From Portunus trituberculatus (taxonomy: Eukaryota > Arthropoda > Malacostraca > Decapoda > Portunidae): a stretch of 64,000 nucleotides of DNA. The position numbers and the translations under genes were made by a program. Positions 51,242 through 64,000 of the stretch are shown one piece after another (position 1 is the first letter of the stretch; each line of letters starts with the position of its first letter). The notes below the pieces were generated by a model that did no database searches, was not told the DNA's origin, and saw only the letters and a program-made list of their open reading frames with translations. The stretch covers positions 33,586,543 through 33,650,542 of the forward strand of contig NC_059292.1 in assembly GCF_017591435.1 (NCBI RefSeq), given 5' to 3'.

Positions 51242-51520
51242 AGAGGAAATGGAGTGGCGAGACTACACAGTATTCATCACAGAAAAAACACGCGAGGGCC
51301 GCCACTGCCATCCACAGCACCTCCACTAGTGCGGCAAGTTGTTGTTGTTTCTTCCGTTTAGATGATAATGATAGTAACACGTAACGATGACCACTGCAGC
51401 ACCAACAGCAGCAGCATAGACAACAGTAGCGAAGATGACGACAACGACAAATACAGGAAGAGTGTGGCGGAACGCCCGTTTTTGCCTTCCCCTGGGACAC
51501 AGACGCTTGCCGAAAGAAAG

Positions 51521-53687
<2,167 letters not shown>

Positions 53688-53735
53688 AGAGCGTGCGTGC
53701 ATGCATGCACGCACGCAGGAGCACATACATACTAT

Positions 53736-53764
<29 letters not shown>
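53688..53764. repeat. (GCAT/GCAC)n then (CA)n
   Basis: GTGC/ATGC/ACGC tetranucleotides, a spacer, then about 28 bp of CA. Confidence 0.92.
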
Positions 53765-53766
<2 letters not shown>

Positions 53767-55037
53767 TGTATAGCATGCAAAAGAGGGGAAAATGTTCAGA
53801 AAAATAAACACGCATCGTCTCCAATACTGCAAGCAGATGAGTATCGAGAGGGAGCAGTTAATTTGGTCCTCGAGTTCTCTTTATTCAACCCTCTTGAAAG
53901 CATTAAAGGCAGAAGGTGGAAAAGAAAACGAAAGAGGGAGAGTGTTCAGAGTGTACCTGTTAAAGCGATGGAGGAGAAAAGAGCCTCGGGAACTTGATCA
54001 GAGGAAGTAACAAGTTCTGTGCAAAGGGGCTCTAAGATGCGGCCAACAAGGAAGCGTGTCCGCCGGAGAGGCGAGGAATGGGTGTTCTCAAGGCACTAAA
54101 AATCAGCGGATGATTCATATTTCCTTTGGATATCATACAATGGTCACTGCCATTTATTAGTAGGAAGCTAGAAGTGTAAGCCAAACATTAATTATACACA
54201 AGTTCATATAGATACGCTCACTAGAAGCAGATACCCATACACATGTACACATTAAAAACAAACATGCAATGTCATACACATTTTCAACATGCAATATCGA
54301 CGAATCTGTTGTGAATATGAAAATCAGTAGCATTCCAGCCCTCACAGCCTCCGACCTTTCGTTGTTGCCTCCCTTCTCTGCATTTATGTGTTTGCGGTTC
54401 CATTATTGTTTATAAGTTTGTGAGGGAGAGATGAGCTGTCCGAGTCTGCTCCCTCCTGCTCTTTCCTTACCTAAGGCGGGTCAGGGTTGTGGGACTCGTG
54501 GCTGTTCGCCTGGGATACTAGAATGAAGTTCAAGCTTTCATTGCAGGTATACTACTAGCTTTACGGAACAATGCATAGGTGTTGCTTGTGGCAACTTCAC
54601 ACAGATGATCAGATTACATGCCTTTTAAAAGGCTCCTAAATTCTTTGAAATTTTGTGCTGCAGCGCTCTATAAAACTAGACTGCTGTGTTCCTCACAGCG
54701 GAATTTCGTGTAGAATTATCATCATTTAATGAAAGTGAATATGCAATATATTCCTCACTTACTGGGTAACACGACTGCACAAATGAAATCATCCGAATTA
54801 ACTACTCATAAACCATACTATCTTATATTTTTTAAACATATATTACAATATTTTTTCAGCAATTATGGTGATTCTTTTACACGTTTAGTAAATATTAACC
54901 TATGTGCTTTTCTGTAAAAGAAGATAAACAAGTAAAGATAGCCTGGCACAGTAAAGAATTATTTTGTTTAATCACACAGTAAGCACGAAAGACGTCTTAA
55001 CGCTTTTTCATAACATTACATAAACACAACAATTTGT
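53765..55037. other. 1.27 kb of unique sequence, no gene recognised
   Basis: Overlapping frames of 135 and 72 codons near 53590-54010 draw partly on the CA run and carry no domain. The rest is AT-rich. Confidence 0.35.
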
Positions 55038-55299
<262 letters not shown>

Positions 55300-55490
55300 A
55301 CGTTTCCCTGGACACATAATGGCACGTGGGCTGAATATAGGGAATTAGAACCCTTCATTATCAGAGGGGAGCCTGAGTTCATTATGGGGCTTATACTGCC
55401 TTGTATGTTCTTCCCAGCGCCCTCATGGTGCCATTATGTTGCTTGTGGATGCTTGTGCCGCGACCACTTGTAGGCCACACACTGTCTTCT

Positions 55491-55493
<3 letters not shown>

Positions 55494-55549
<56 letters not shown>
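55494..55549. repeat. (GT)n: minus-strand (AC)n tail of a SINE
   Basis: On the minus strand this is the (AC)n run after the SINE-A copy 5 3' end. Confidence 0.95.
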
Positions 55550-55552
<3 letters not shown>

Positions 55553-55826
55553 TCACCTCAGTCTTCTGCTGGTCACCCAACCAGTCTTCCCCCTTACGGA
55601 GCGAGCTCAGAGCTCATAGACCGATCTTCGGGTAGAACTGAGATCACAACACACTCCACACACCGGGAAAGCGAGGCCACAACCTCTCGGGTTACATCCC
55701 GTACCTATTTACTGCTAGGTGAACAGGGGCCACGCATTAAGAGGCTTGCCCATTTGCCTCGCCACGCCGGGATTCGAACCCAGGCCTCTCGATTGTGAGT
55801 CGAGCGTGCTAACCACTACACTACGC

Positions 55827-55828
<2 letters not shown>
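55550..55828 (-). mobile_element. tRNA-Val-like SINE (SINE-A, copy 5)
   Basis: Minus-strand copy. Head at 55740-55828 with TAGTGTAGTGGTTAGCACGC, loop CTCACAA and B-box GGGTTCGAATCCC. Body includes GGTACGGGATGTAACCCGAG and CCGAAGATCGG. It ends GACTGAGGTGAATTACACAC. Full length and close to copy 2. Confidence 0.9.

Positions 55829-55877
<49 letters not shown>
55829..55877. repeat. (GT)n linker between two SINE-A copies
   Basis: About 24 dinucleotide units form the 5' flank of copy 5 and the 3' tail of copy 6. Confidence 0.95.
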
Positions 55878-55880
<3 letters not shown>

Positions 55881-56116
55881 TCGTGGTACCACGGTCGTCT
55901 GCTGGTCACCCAGCCAGTCTTGCCCATTACGGAGCGAGCTCAGGGTTCATAGACCGATCTTCGGATAGGACTGAGACCACAACGCACTCCACACACCGGG
56001 AAAGCGAGGCACAACCCCTCGAGTTACATCCCTTGCCCATTTGCCTCTCCGCTTTCCGGGACTCGAACCCGGACCCTCTCGGTTGTGAGCCGAGCGTGCT
56101 AACCACTACACCACGC

Positions 56117-56118
<2 letters not shown>
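55878..56118 (-). mobile_element. tRNA-Val-like SINE (SINE-A, copy 6), internally deleted
   Basis: Minus-strand copy with head B-box GGGTTCGAGTCCC and loop CTCACAA. About 50 bp of body (the AATGTGTGGCCCC to AGTAAATAGGTACGG part) is missing, so the head is joined directly to GGGATGTAACTCGAG. Confidence 0.87.

Positions 56119-56186
<68 letters not shown>
56119..56186. repeat. (GT)n linker between SINE-A and SINE-B
   Basis: About 34 units; 5' flank of copy 6 and 3' tail of the SINE-B copy. Confidence 0.95.
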
Positions 56187-56580
<394 letters not shown>

Positions 56581-56828
56581 CTGTGGGTGTATGTGTTGGA
56601 AGAGAGAATGGCAAAAGAGAAACCAGGAGATCAGGCAAGTACAAATTCGATGGAGAAATAATAGTTTATTACCATTAGTCATAACAGAAAACAAGAACAA
56701 CCATCACCTTCACTGTTTCTACACTATCACAGTCATAACCACCATAAGCAAAACACGGAAACATCACAACCACCACCACACTCCTGCACTGCACTACCCG
56801 CACCATCCCCACTATTACCACCACCACA

Positions 56829-56831
56829 ATG

Positions 56832-56886
<55 letters not shown>
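56829..56886. repeat. (CA)n microsatellite, 58 bp
   Basis: Pure CA run. Confidence 0.96.
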
Positions 56887-56888
<2 letters not shown>

Positions 56889-57542
56889 CCACTCCGCCAT
56901 AACCGACGCCTCAAGCAGCCATAAGTCTCGCTCTTCTCGCTCTCCGCTGCATCCTAGTTGGCGATAATCATTCTGTACCTTCCCATTGCAAGGTTCCTCA
57001 CTGCTCCCTCACCGCCGCCTCATCTCGATAACGTCCAGGCCTTCACCTAAATTCACACCCACGGAACTCAGTCACGCGAGAAGACTTTAATTACTGGGCG
57101 TAGTAATGAACGCTTTCCCTCAGTCCCCACACGAGCGATGCCTCACCCCCATGGACTTATCAGCACCACGGCCGCTACCTCGCTTAAATCGGTGCGTGCA
57201 TTTTCAACGTGGTGTCGCTCTATGGTGATCCTGGTTATTTGTACACTCCTGGTGCCGCGCTGAGGTGCTGTGGTCAGGGGTAATGACTGTGCGAGTGTCT
57301 GTGTACGTATGTGTGGCAAAGGCACGTGATGTGTTAGGGAGTGGATGGCTTGCTGGAGGGAGACGTTTAAATTTCAAGTACAGAAAGTAAACCTTCCTGT
57401 CAGTGGTGAAGTAAATCCCTGGCAGTCAATGACTGAGCTTGGTGAGCCATTACCAGTTACCACCGCTCTCCGTCAGGGCTGAGAGGCTCAGTTGACATGG
57501 CCTTAACTGTACAAGCGGCTTATAATTATAAGGTGTGTGTGG
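56887..57542. other. Unique sequence, nothing recognised
   Basis: Somewhat GC-richer at 56920-57330; no gene. Confidence 0.35.
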
Positions 57543-57827
57543 AATTCACCACCACGGTCGCCTGCTGGTCACCCAGCCAGTCTTCCCCATTACGGAGCGA
57601 TCTCAGAGCTCATAGACCGATCTTCGCTCAGGACTGAGACCACAACACACACTCAACACACCGGAAAAACGAGGCCACAGCCACTCGAGTTACATACCGT
57701 ACGTATTTACTGCTAGGTGAACAAGGGCTACACATTGAGAGGCTTGCCCATTTGCCTCTCCACTTCCCGGGACTCGAACCCAGGCCCTCTCGGTTGTGAG
57801 TCGAGCGTGCTAACCACTACACTACGC

Positions 57828-57829
<2 letters not shown>
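57543..57829 (-). mobile_element. tRNA-Val-like SINE (SINE-A, copy 7)
   Basis: Minus-strand full-length copy: head with loop CTCACAA and B-box GGGTTCGAGTCCC, body with GTTCACCTAGCAGTAAATAC and AAGATCGGTCTATGAGCTCT. The 3' end GTGGTGGTGAATTCCACACA has only a short AC tail before unrelated sequence, so its 3' target junction may be visible here. Confidence 0.88.

Positions 57830-57906
<77 letters not shown>
57830..57906. repeat. (GT)n microsatellite, 77 bp, 5' of SINE-A copy 7
   Basis: Pure GT run adjoining the SINE head. Confidence 0.96.
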
Positions 57907-57908
<2 letters not shown>

Positions 57909-58027
57909 CTGCCATCGTATACCATTAGTGAAATTAGGTACCGGCTTTAATTCCTCAATATTACATGCCGCACATAAATAAACAGATAGTTGTAGTAAAG
58001 GTGGCTGCAATCTCAAAATCGTAATAG

Positions 58028-58047
58028 TGTGTGTGTATGTGTGTGTG
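58028..58047. repeat. Short (GT)n, tail of a SINE-B fragment
   Basis: About ten GT units with one AT. Confidence 0.9.
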
Positions 58048-59403
<1,356 letters not shown>

Positions 59404-59452
59404 AGGAGGAGGAGGAGGAGGAGGAGGAGGAGGAGGAGGAGGAAGAAGGAAA
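59404..59452. repeat. (GGA)n trinucleotide tract
   Basis: About twelve GGA units then GAA. Confidence 0.95.
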
Positions 59453-59529
59453 CGACGAGGGATGGAAGGTATAGAGGTATATGCAAAGTCGTAAAGACGA
59501 ATAAAAATGTTTTGATGGCAGTAACGTGT

Positions 59530-59745
<216 letters not shown>

Positions 59746-59832
59746 TATGCTTGCTTGTGACGTTTGCAGTGAAGCGACAGAAGAGCCAAGAGAGCAGTAA
59801 CTGCACTCGAAACTCTCAAACTTCCCCGACAA

Positions 59833-59932
59833 GACCACCACCACCACCACCATCACCATCACAGTCACCACCAACACCATCACAGCCACCACCACCACCC
59901 ACACCGCTACCAACAACAACAACAATAACTTT
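59833..59932. repeat. (ACC)n-rich imperfect trinucleotide tract
   Basis: ACC, ATC, ACA and AGT triplets; ends in ACA and AAT units. Confidence 0.9.
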
Positions 59933-60048
59933 TGTTCGACATGTTTGTAAGTGCAACATTCCACAGCTCCAAATACAGTGGTGCATACAAGGATGAAGGC
60001 TTGTGTGGTATACACGTATACCATCCACGATTTAATCCTTGACGCGCG

Positions 60049-60051
<3 letters not shown>

Positions 60052-60116
<65 letters not shown>

Positions 60117-60146
60117 GACAGACACACACACACACACACACACACA

Positions 60147-60208
<62 letters not shown>
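60052..60208. repeat. (CT)n-(CA)n with GACA inserts
   Basis: Short CT run, then CA with two small GACAGACA interruptions. Confidence 0.96.
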
Positions 60209-60211
<3 letters not shown>

Positions 60212-61587
60212 AGTAAGGATAAGCTGCTGCACCATCAGGGTATCATAGCACTCACGAAAGTAAAGTGAGGGAATCATAAAAGATGTATTAGTTATAGGAA
60301 GCCTCGAAGTACACAAGTGCTACGTGTGCCGCGTGTGGGAGGCTGCGGTAGCAGCACAAAAAGGATGGCAAGCTGGCCGCGACAGCAGCCTGCCAGGCTC
60401 ACTGTTGTCAAGGGACGCTATATCATACAATGTCTTTGTTTTTTTTTCTTTTCCTGGCAGGAGGGGGGGACAGCTGGTCACGGTGTATAACTTTCATCGT
60501 GTTCCCTTTCCTTTCTTTAGCGTGCTTTACCTCAGAGGCAGAGTGAATATGAGTCGGATCGATCGAGTCGTCATTTCACTGACTGCGTCAGAAACAGGAA
60601 CATGCACAAAAAATTCCATTGATCAATCTTAGTAATATCAACTAACCGTGCGAGGTGAGGCAAGGCGAGAAGTTTGAGCAAAGTGGTGTGATGGCTGGTA
60701 ATTGAGTGGTGAGTTCACATCTGTGGGGCCCAAGAAAGGCGGTGCAACGGTCACTATTCATCGCGACAATTTTGTGTTGGAGGTGTCTTGCGAACACAGG
60801 AGGCAAATTTAAGCTCCAGATAGTTTATGAGCCGAATCTATTAAAGTTCCACCTGCATTGTCTCATAAAATATTTAGCGTCATATTTTTACAGCAGTAAC
60901 TCAGCGGGAACAGGAAAAATGTTTAAGAGATATTGCCAGTAATAATTTTTAGTGATGGTATTTTAGTAGTTTAAGTGAGGGAGGAGGGAGAAGGGAGGCT
61001 GTCCGAGGTGACCGCAATCATTTCGCCAAACTTTTGGTACAAACGTTCGTATAAATATCGCGTTCATGAAGTTATATTGACATTTGCACAAACTTGTGAT
61101 GAAAGGCTGCGCTACAGCAGCAAGCGGCGCTCCTTCCTAGGCCCAGAAAGATGAGGGGGCCAACAGGCAGCGCGTCCACGCCTTGGATTGTACACCATAG
61201 TAGGCAATGTATTGTTTCTACACTCACAGGCATGAATGATGGGAATGCATATATATCAAATTAAAGTCCTAAACACACTGCACATGTTAGCGACTATAAA
61301 TACCAAAAAGAAAAAAATATCGTCAATAAGTTGAAGCGACTTTTTTTCTTTTTTTTCCCACAAAATCATGCAAATCTTACTGTAACTTCCTACCAACAAT
61401 GATTACAAATCCGGCAACTCTACCGGTCTTGCTCATCTTCCCTTGTCCCGGCCAGTAAAGGTGATCGATGGCGAGGGTTTGCTGTTAATTTGTTTCCTCC
61501 AGTGTCTCCGGTGCATGAAATGCAAATGGGGAGCAAACCTTTTGACTTACAAAGACAAAACGCAATATAACACTAAACACATTATAC

Positions 61588-61589
<2 letters not shown>
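60209..61589. other. 1.4 kb of unique sequence, no gene recognised
   Basis: A 102-codon plus frame (60324-60632) and a 78-codon frame (60706-60942) show mixed composition without domains. Confidence 0.35.
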
Positions 61590-61660
<71 letters not shown>

Positions 61661-61670
61661 GCACGCACAC
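61590..61670. repeat. (CA)n ending in CGCA variants
   Basis: About 65 bp of CA then ACGC units. Confidence 0.96.
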
Positions 61671-63130
61671 AAACGAAGGACGACAACTGAACAATCTAAA
61701 AGTCAAAGGAGAAATATGTATACAGTTCAGGTAGTGATTGAAGCATTGGTGGTTGTAGTTACAGATGCAGTTGTTGTGTCGTTTGTGGTGCTGCTTGGTA
61801 GGACCTGACAATGGAAACAAAACCAGTAAAGAAAATAAATGCTGGAAACAGATGAGGAACCCTAATACGTTTAGTAACCATACCAGAGATGAGGAAGGAG
61901 GAGGAATGAGAGAGCCACTATTAGTTCCTGCAGCTTCCCTGACGCTGACTCCCGACGTCTATTAACCTAGAGTAGTGGAAATTAATGCCAGAAACTGGAT
62001 AACAGACACACTGAATCGCTAATCGAGTCATCAAACAGCACGGAGACAGGAAGTTGGTGCATGTCACTCCACAACAGCGGGGATGAGGTGGAAGTGTATT
62101 CTCTCAAGTCTTGTGTAGCCACGGCCAGTACCAAAGCACCATTAATCTTATACAATACGCAATAAATACATGTGGCAAGATAATGAAGAGTAATTACGTT
62201 GATGTAAGGAATAAATGAAGAAACTGAAAATGGAACCCCAGTTGAACAGAACACTGATAAAAAAGAGCTAGCAAGAATACGAATCACAAGATTAGATCAA
62301 TACTAGAAAACCACGAGCAAAATATGTACATAAATCCGTTGAGGTTATGAAAGCAAAGCAAATCACCATCGTTACAAATGGCAAAGATAAATATAGCATA
62401 TAAAGAAGTATTATAAACTAAGTTCAAAAGATTAAAAGAAAAAAATATCTAAAAAAAATGCCACAACAAAATATGAAGCCCTTACAAAGAATCGGTTATA
62501 TTTCGGCCCAAAGAAGATTAAAACTAAATGAAGTCTTTCCTTTACTTTTATCATGAGTTTTACGTGACAAAATTAATGACTGTCCAGATTTGCTTAAAAA
62601 AAAAGAGTCTGAAAAAGAAATTATTAGAAATATTGTTTTAGGATCGTGTAAGTTATAGATTCCAGAAAGTAACGGCGCTTATTATTGGTTCAGATTGCAT
62701 TACTTAAATGAATGAAAGTGAAGGCAAAAAATTATGCACATTGATAACACGAGCAACATAAACAAAACCTCCACCGGATCAGGATACTCCTTGCACATTG
62801 CTTGCTGCTAAGAGACAGCCGCCTCCACTCTGTCTTTAGAATGGAGCCCTAGTTTTCACATTTAATTCACTGCGATCTCTCAGTGACAGGTTCATCAAAG
62901 TGCACGTGGTCCACTAAAACTGTCTACCACTAAACTAGGAAACACAGCTTTCTATACATATTTACTATCCTTGTAGTCTATTTAGTCTTCCTCTTGTTGG
63001 CTTGCACGAGGGTCATGCTACGGCTGTCGACTCGAAACACTAGTTTCTATCATTCAGTGCATCAAGCTGTGCCGGGAGCATGCGTGCATGGCTGATTTGC
63101 TCAATGATGCTGCCAGGGATCACAGTGGCC
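61671..63130. other. 1.45 kb of AT-rich unique sequence, nothing recognised
   Basis: No frame above about 100 codons and none with a motif. Confidence 0.4.
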
Positions 63131-63210
63131 GAGAGGATGACAACGATGACGATATTGATGGAAATGTCGATTACGATGACGACTACGACGATGAAGATGA
63201 AGATGAAGAT

Positions 63211-63247
<37 letters not shown>
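63131..63247. repeat. (GAT/GAC/GAA)n then (GA)n
   Basis: Imperfect purine-rich triplets (Asp/Glu-like codons) pass into a 34-bp GA run. Confidence 0.92.
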
Positions 63248-63250
<3 letters not shown>

Positions 63251-63334
63251 ATAACGTTACATTCATGAACATTTTTTTTATGTTATGGTCTATAGAGAGA
63301 GCCTGTAGACATACTTGAAGAGTTATGTGGGAAG

Positions 63335-63590
63335 CGCCGTTAAGCTTCCGCCCATTAGTGGTGCAGGCAATTTTATTTATACTGGTACCCATATTAGGGC
63401 CCATATCACCACGCAAGCGCATCTTTGGTGTAACCACCTAGAACCTGGGTATCATGGTGACATGTCGGTAACTTCAAACCACTCGACAAATGTCATAGCT
63501 TCAAAGTGGTATGTGGTGGGATTCGAACCTACGCATGGAGGTCTGCCCGATCCCACGTTTACCACCTTATCCACTACGCCATCACCTCTG
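63335..63590 (-). mobile_element. tRNA-derived SINE of a third type (SINE-C)
   Basis: On the minus strand GGTGATGGCGTAGTGGATAA gives an A-box-like sequence, and GGTTCGAATCCCACCAC (about 63519-63535) gives a B-box at the right distance. A body of about 180 bp follows, including GTTACCGACATGTCACCATG and TTGCCTGCACCACTAATGGG. The likely 3' end has a GGAAGC / GCTTCC hairpin near 63340-63358. Head and body differ from SINE-A and SINE-B. No (AC)n tail and no clear target duplication are visible, so the 3' boundary is approximate. Confidence 0.65.
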
Positions 63591-63763
63591 GTACATGGCA
63601 TGGTCTTTATTACCGTTTAATGAGTTATTGCTCTTCAAAACGACAAGGGTTAAATTATGGATTTCTTCCAGTCATCACAAAGATTGATAACTAACTCGTC
63701 GATCTCAGCAGCAAGAATGACAGCTTTTTTCTAGTAAAAAGTTAAAAGTACAGAATATTGACC

Positions 63764-63764
<1 letters not shown>

Positions 63765-63844
<80 letters not shown>
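63765..63844. repeat. (TA)n microsatellite, 80 bp
   Basis: Pure TA run. Confidence 0.97.
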
Positions 63845-63848
<4 letters not shown>

Positions 63849-64000
63849 ATAATAATTTCCTTGGAATAAGGATGGATGTACAATTCAATAGCATATTGCT
63901 GTTTTCTTTTGGGCGCGGGAGACGCCTCCTAAATGGTGGTGTCTGGAGGGCGAAGAGATCCGATGCAATGCAATGACGTTCGCCTCCTCCAGCAAACCTG

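Overview
The window looks like eukaryotic, intergenic, repeat-dominated DNA from an arthropod, most probably a decapod crustacean (crab or shrimp type). Three things point there. Long (AC)n, (AG)n, (AT)n and trinucleotide microsatellites take up about 9 kb, roughly 14% of the window by hand tally. Interstitial TTAGG/CCTAA repeats match the arthropod telomere unit. Many degenerate non-LTR retrotransposon pieces and tRNA-derived SINEs are present. The species cannot be fixed from sequence alone. I found no convincing host protein-coding gene, genuine tRNA or rRNA gene, and no bacterial-style operon. Most long open frames are microsatellites read as protein.

Layout. 0-5 kb: microsatellites, a GC-richer patch near 2.5-2.8 kb, and one tRNA-Val-like SINE at 3.8-4.0 kb. 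5.97-9.1 kb: a nearly complete but frameshifted CR1-like LINE on the minus strand (endonuclease, reverse transcriptase and 3' tail), with GAG triplet repeat on both sides, including a 663-bp polypurine tract. 10-24 kb: mostly microsatellites in AT-rich single-copy sequence, with a 200-bp inverted-repeat element carrying outward-facing telomere-type repeats between two (TA)n tracts at 12.2-12.7 kb. 25-31 kb: three ordered fragments of what may be one old LINE, separated by a 30-bp minisatellite, microsatellites and a SINE pair. 31-35 kb: the longest (AG)n tract (352 bp), then quiet sequence.

35.6-37.8 kb is a transposon cluster: two inverted copies of a TTAA-flanked, piggyBac-like MITE enclose a hAT-like MITE and the 3' end of another LINE. 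38-55 kb: SINEs at 38.1-38.5 kb, compound microsatellites, an RTE-like LINE C-terminal remnant at 51.0-51.2 kb and a hairpin-containing 61-bp duplication at 55.2 kb. 55.5-58.2 kb: a cluster of minus-strand SINEs joined head-to-tail by (AC)n linkers. 58-64 kb: more microsatellites and a third type of tRNA-derived SINE near 63.5 kb.

The strongest biological signal is the relation between mobile elements and simple repeats. The eight 5'-complete SINE-A/B copies each have an (AC)n tract directly 5' of the tRNA-like head, and most also end in (AC)n. The LINE lies inside GAG repeat and the telomere-repeat element lies inside (TA)n. This suggests that element tails seed microsatellites, that new copies insert into them, or both. 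Names such as SINE-A, SINE-B and SINE-C are local labels used only here.
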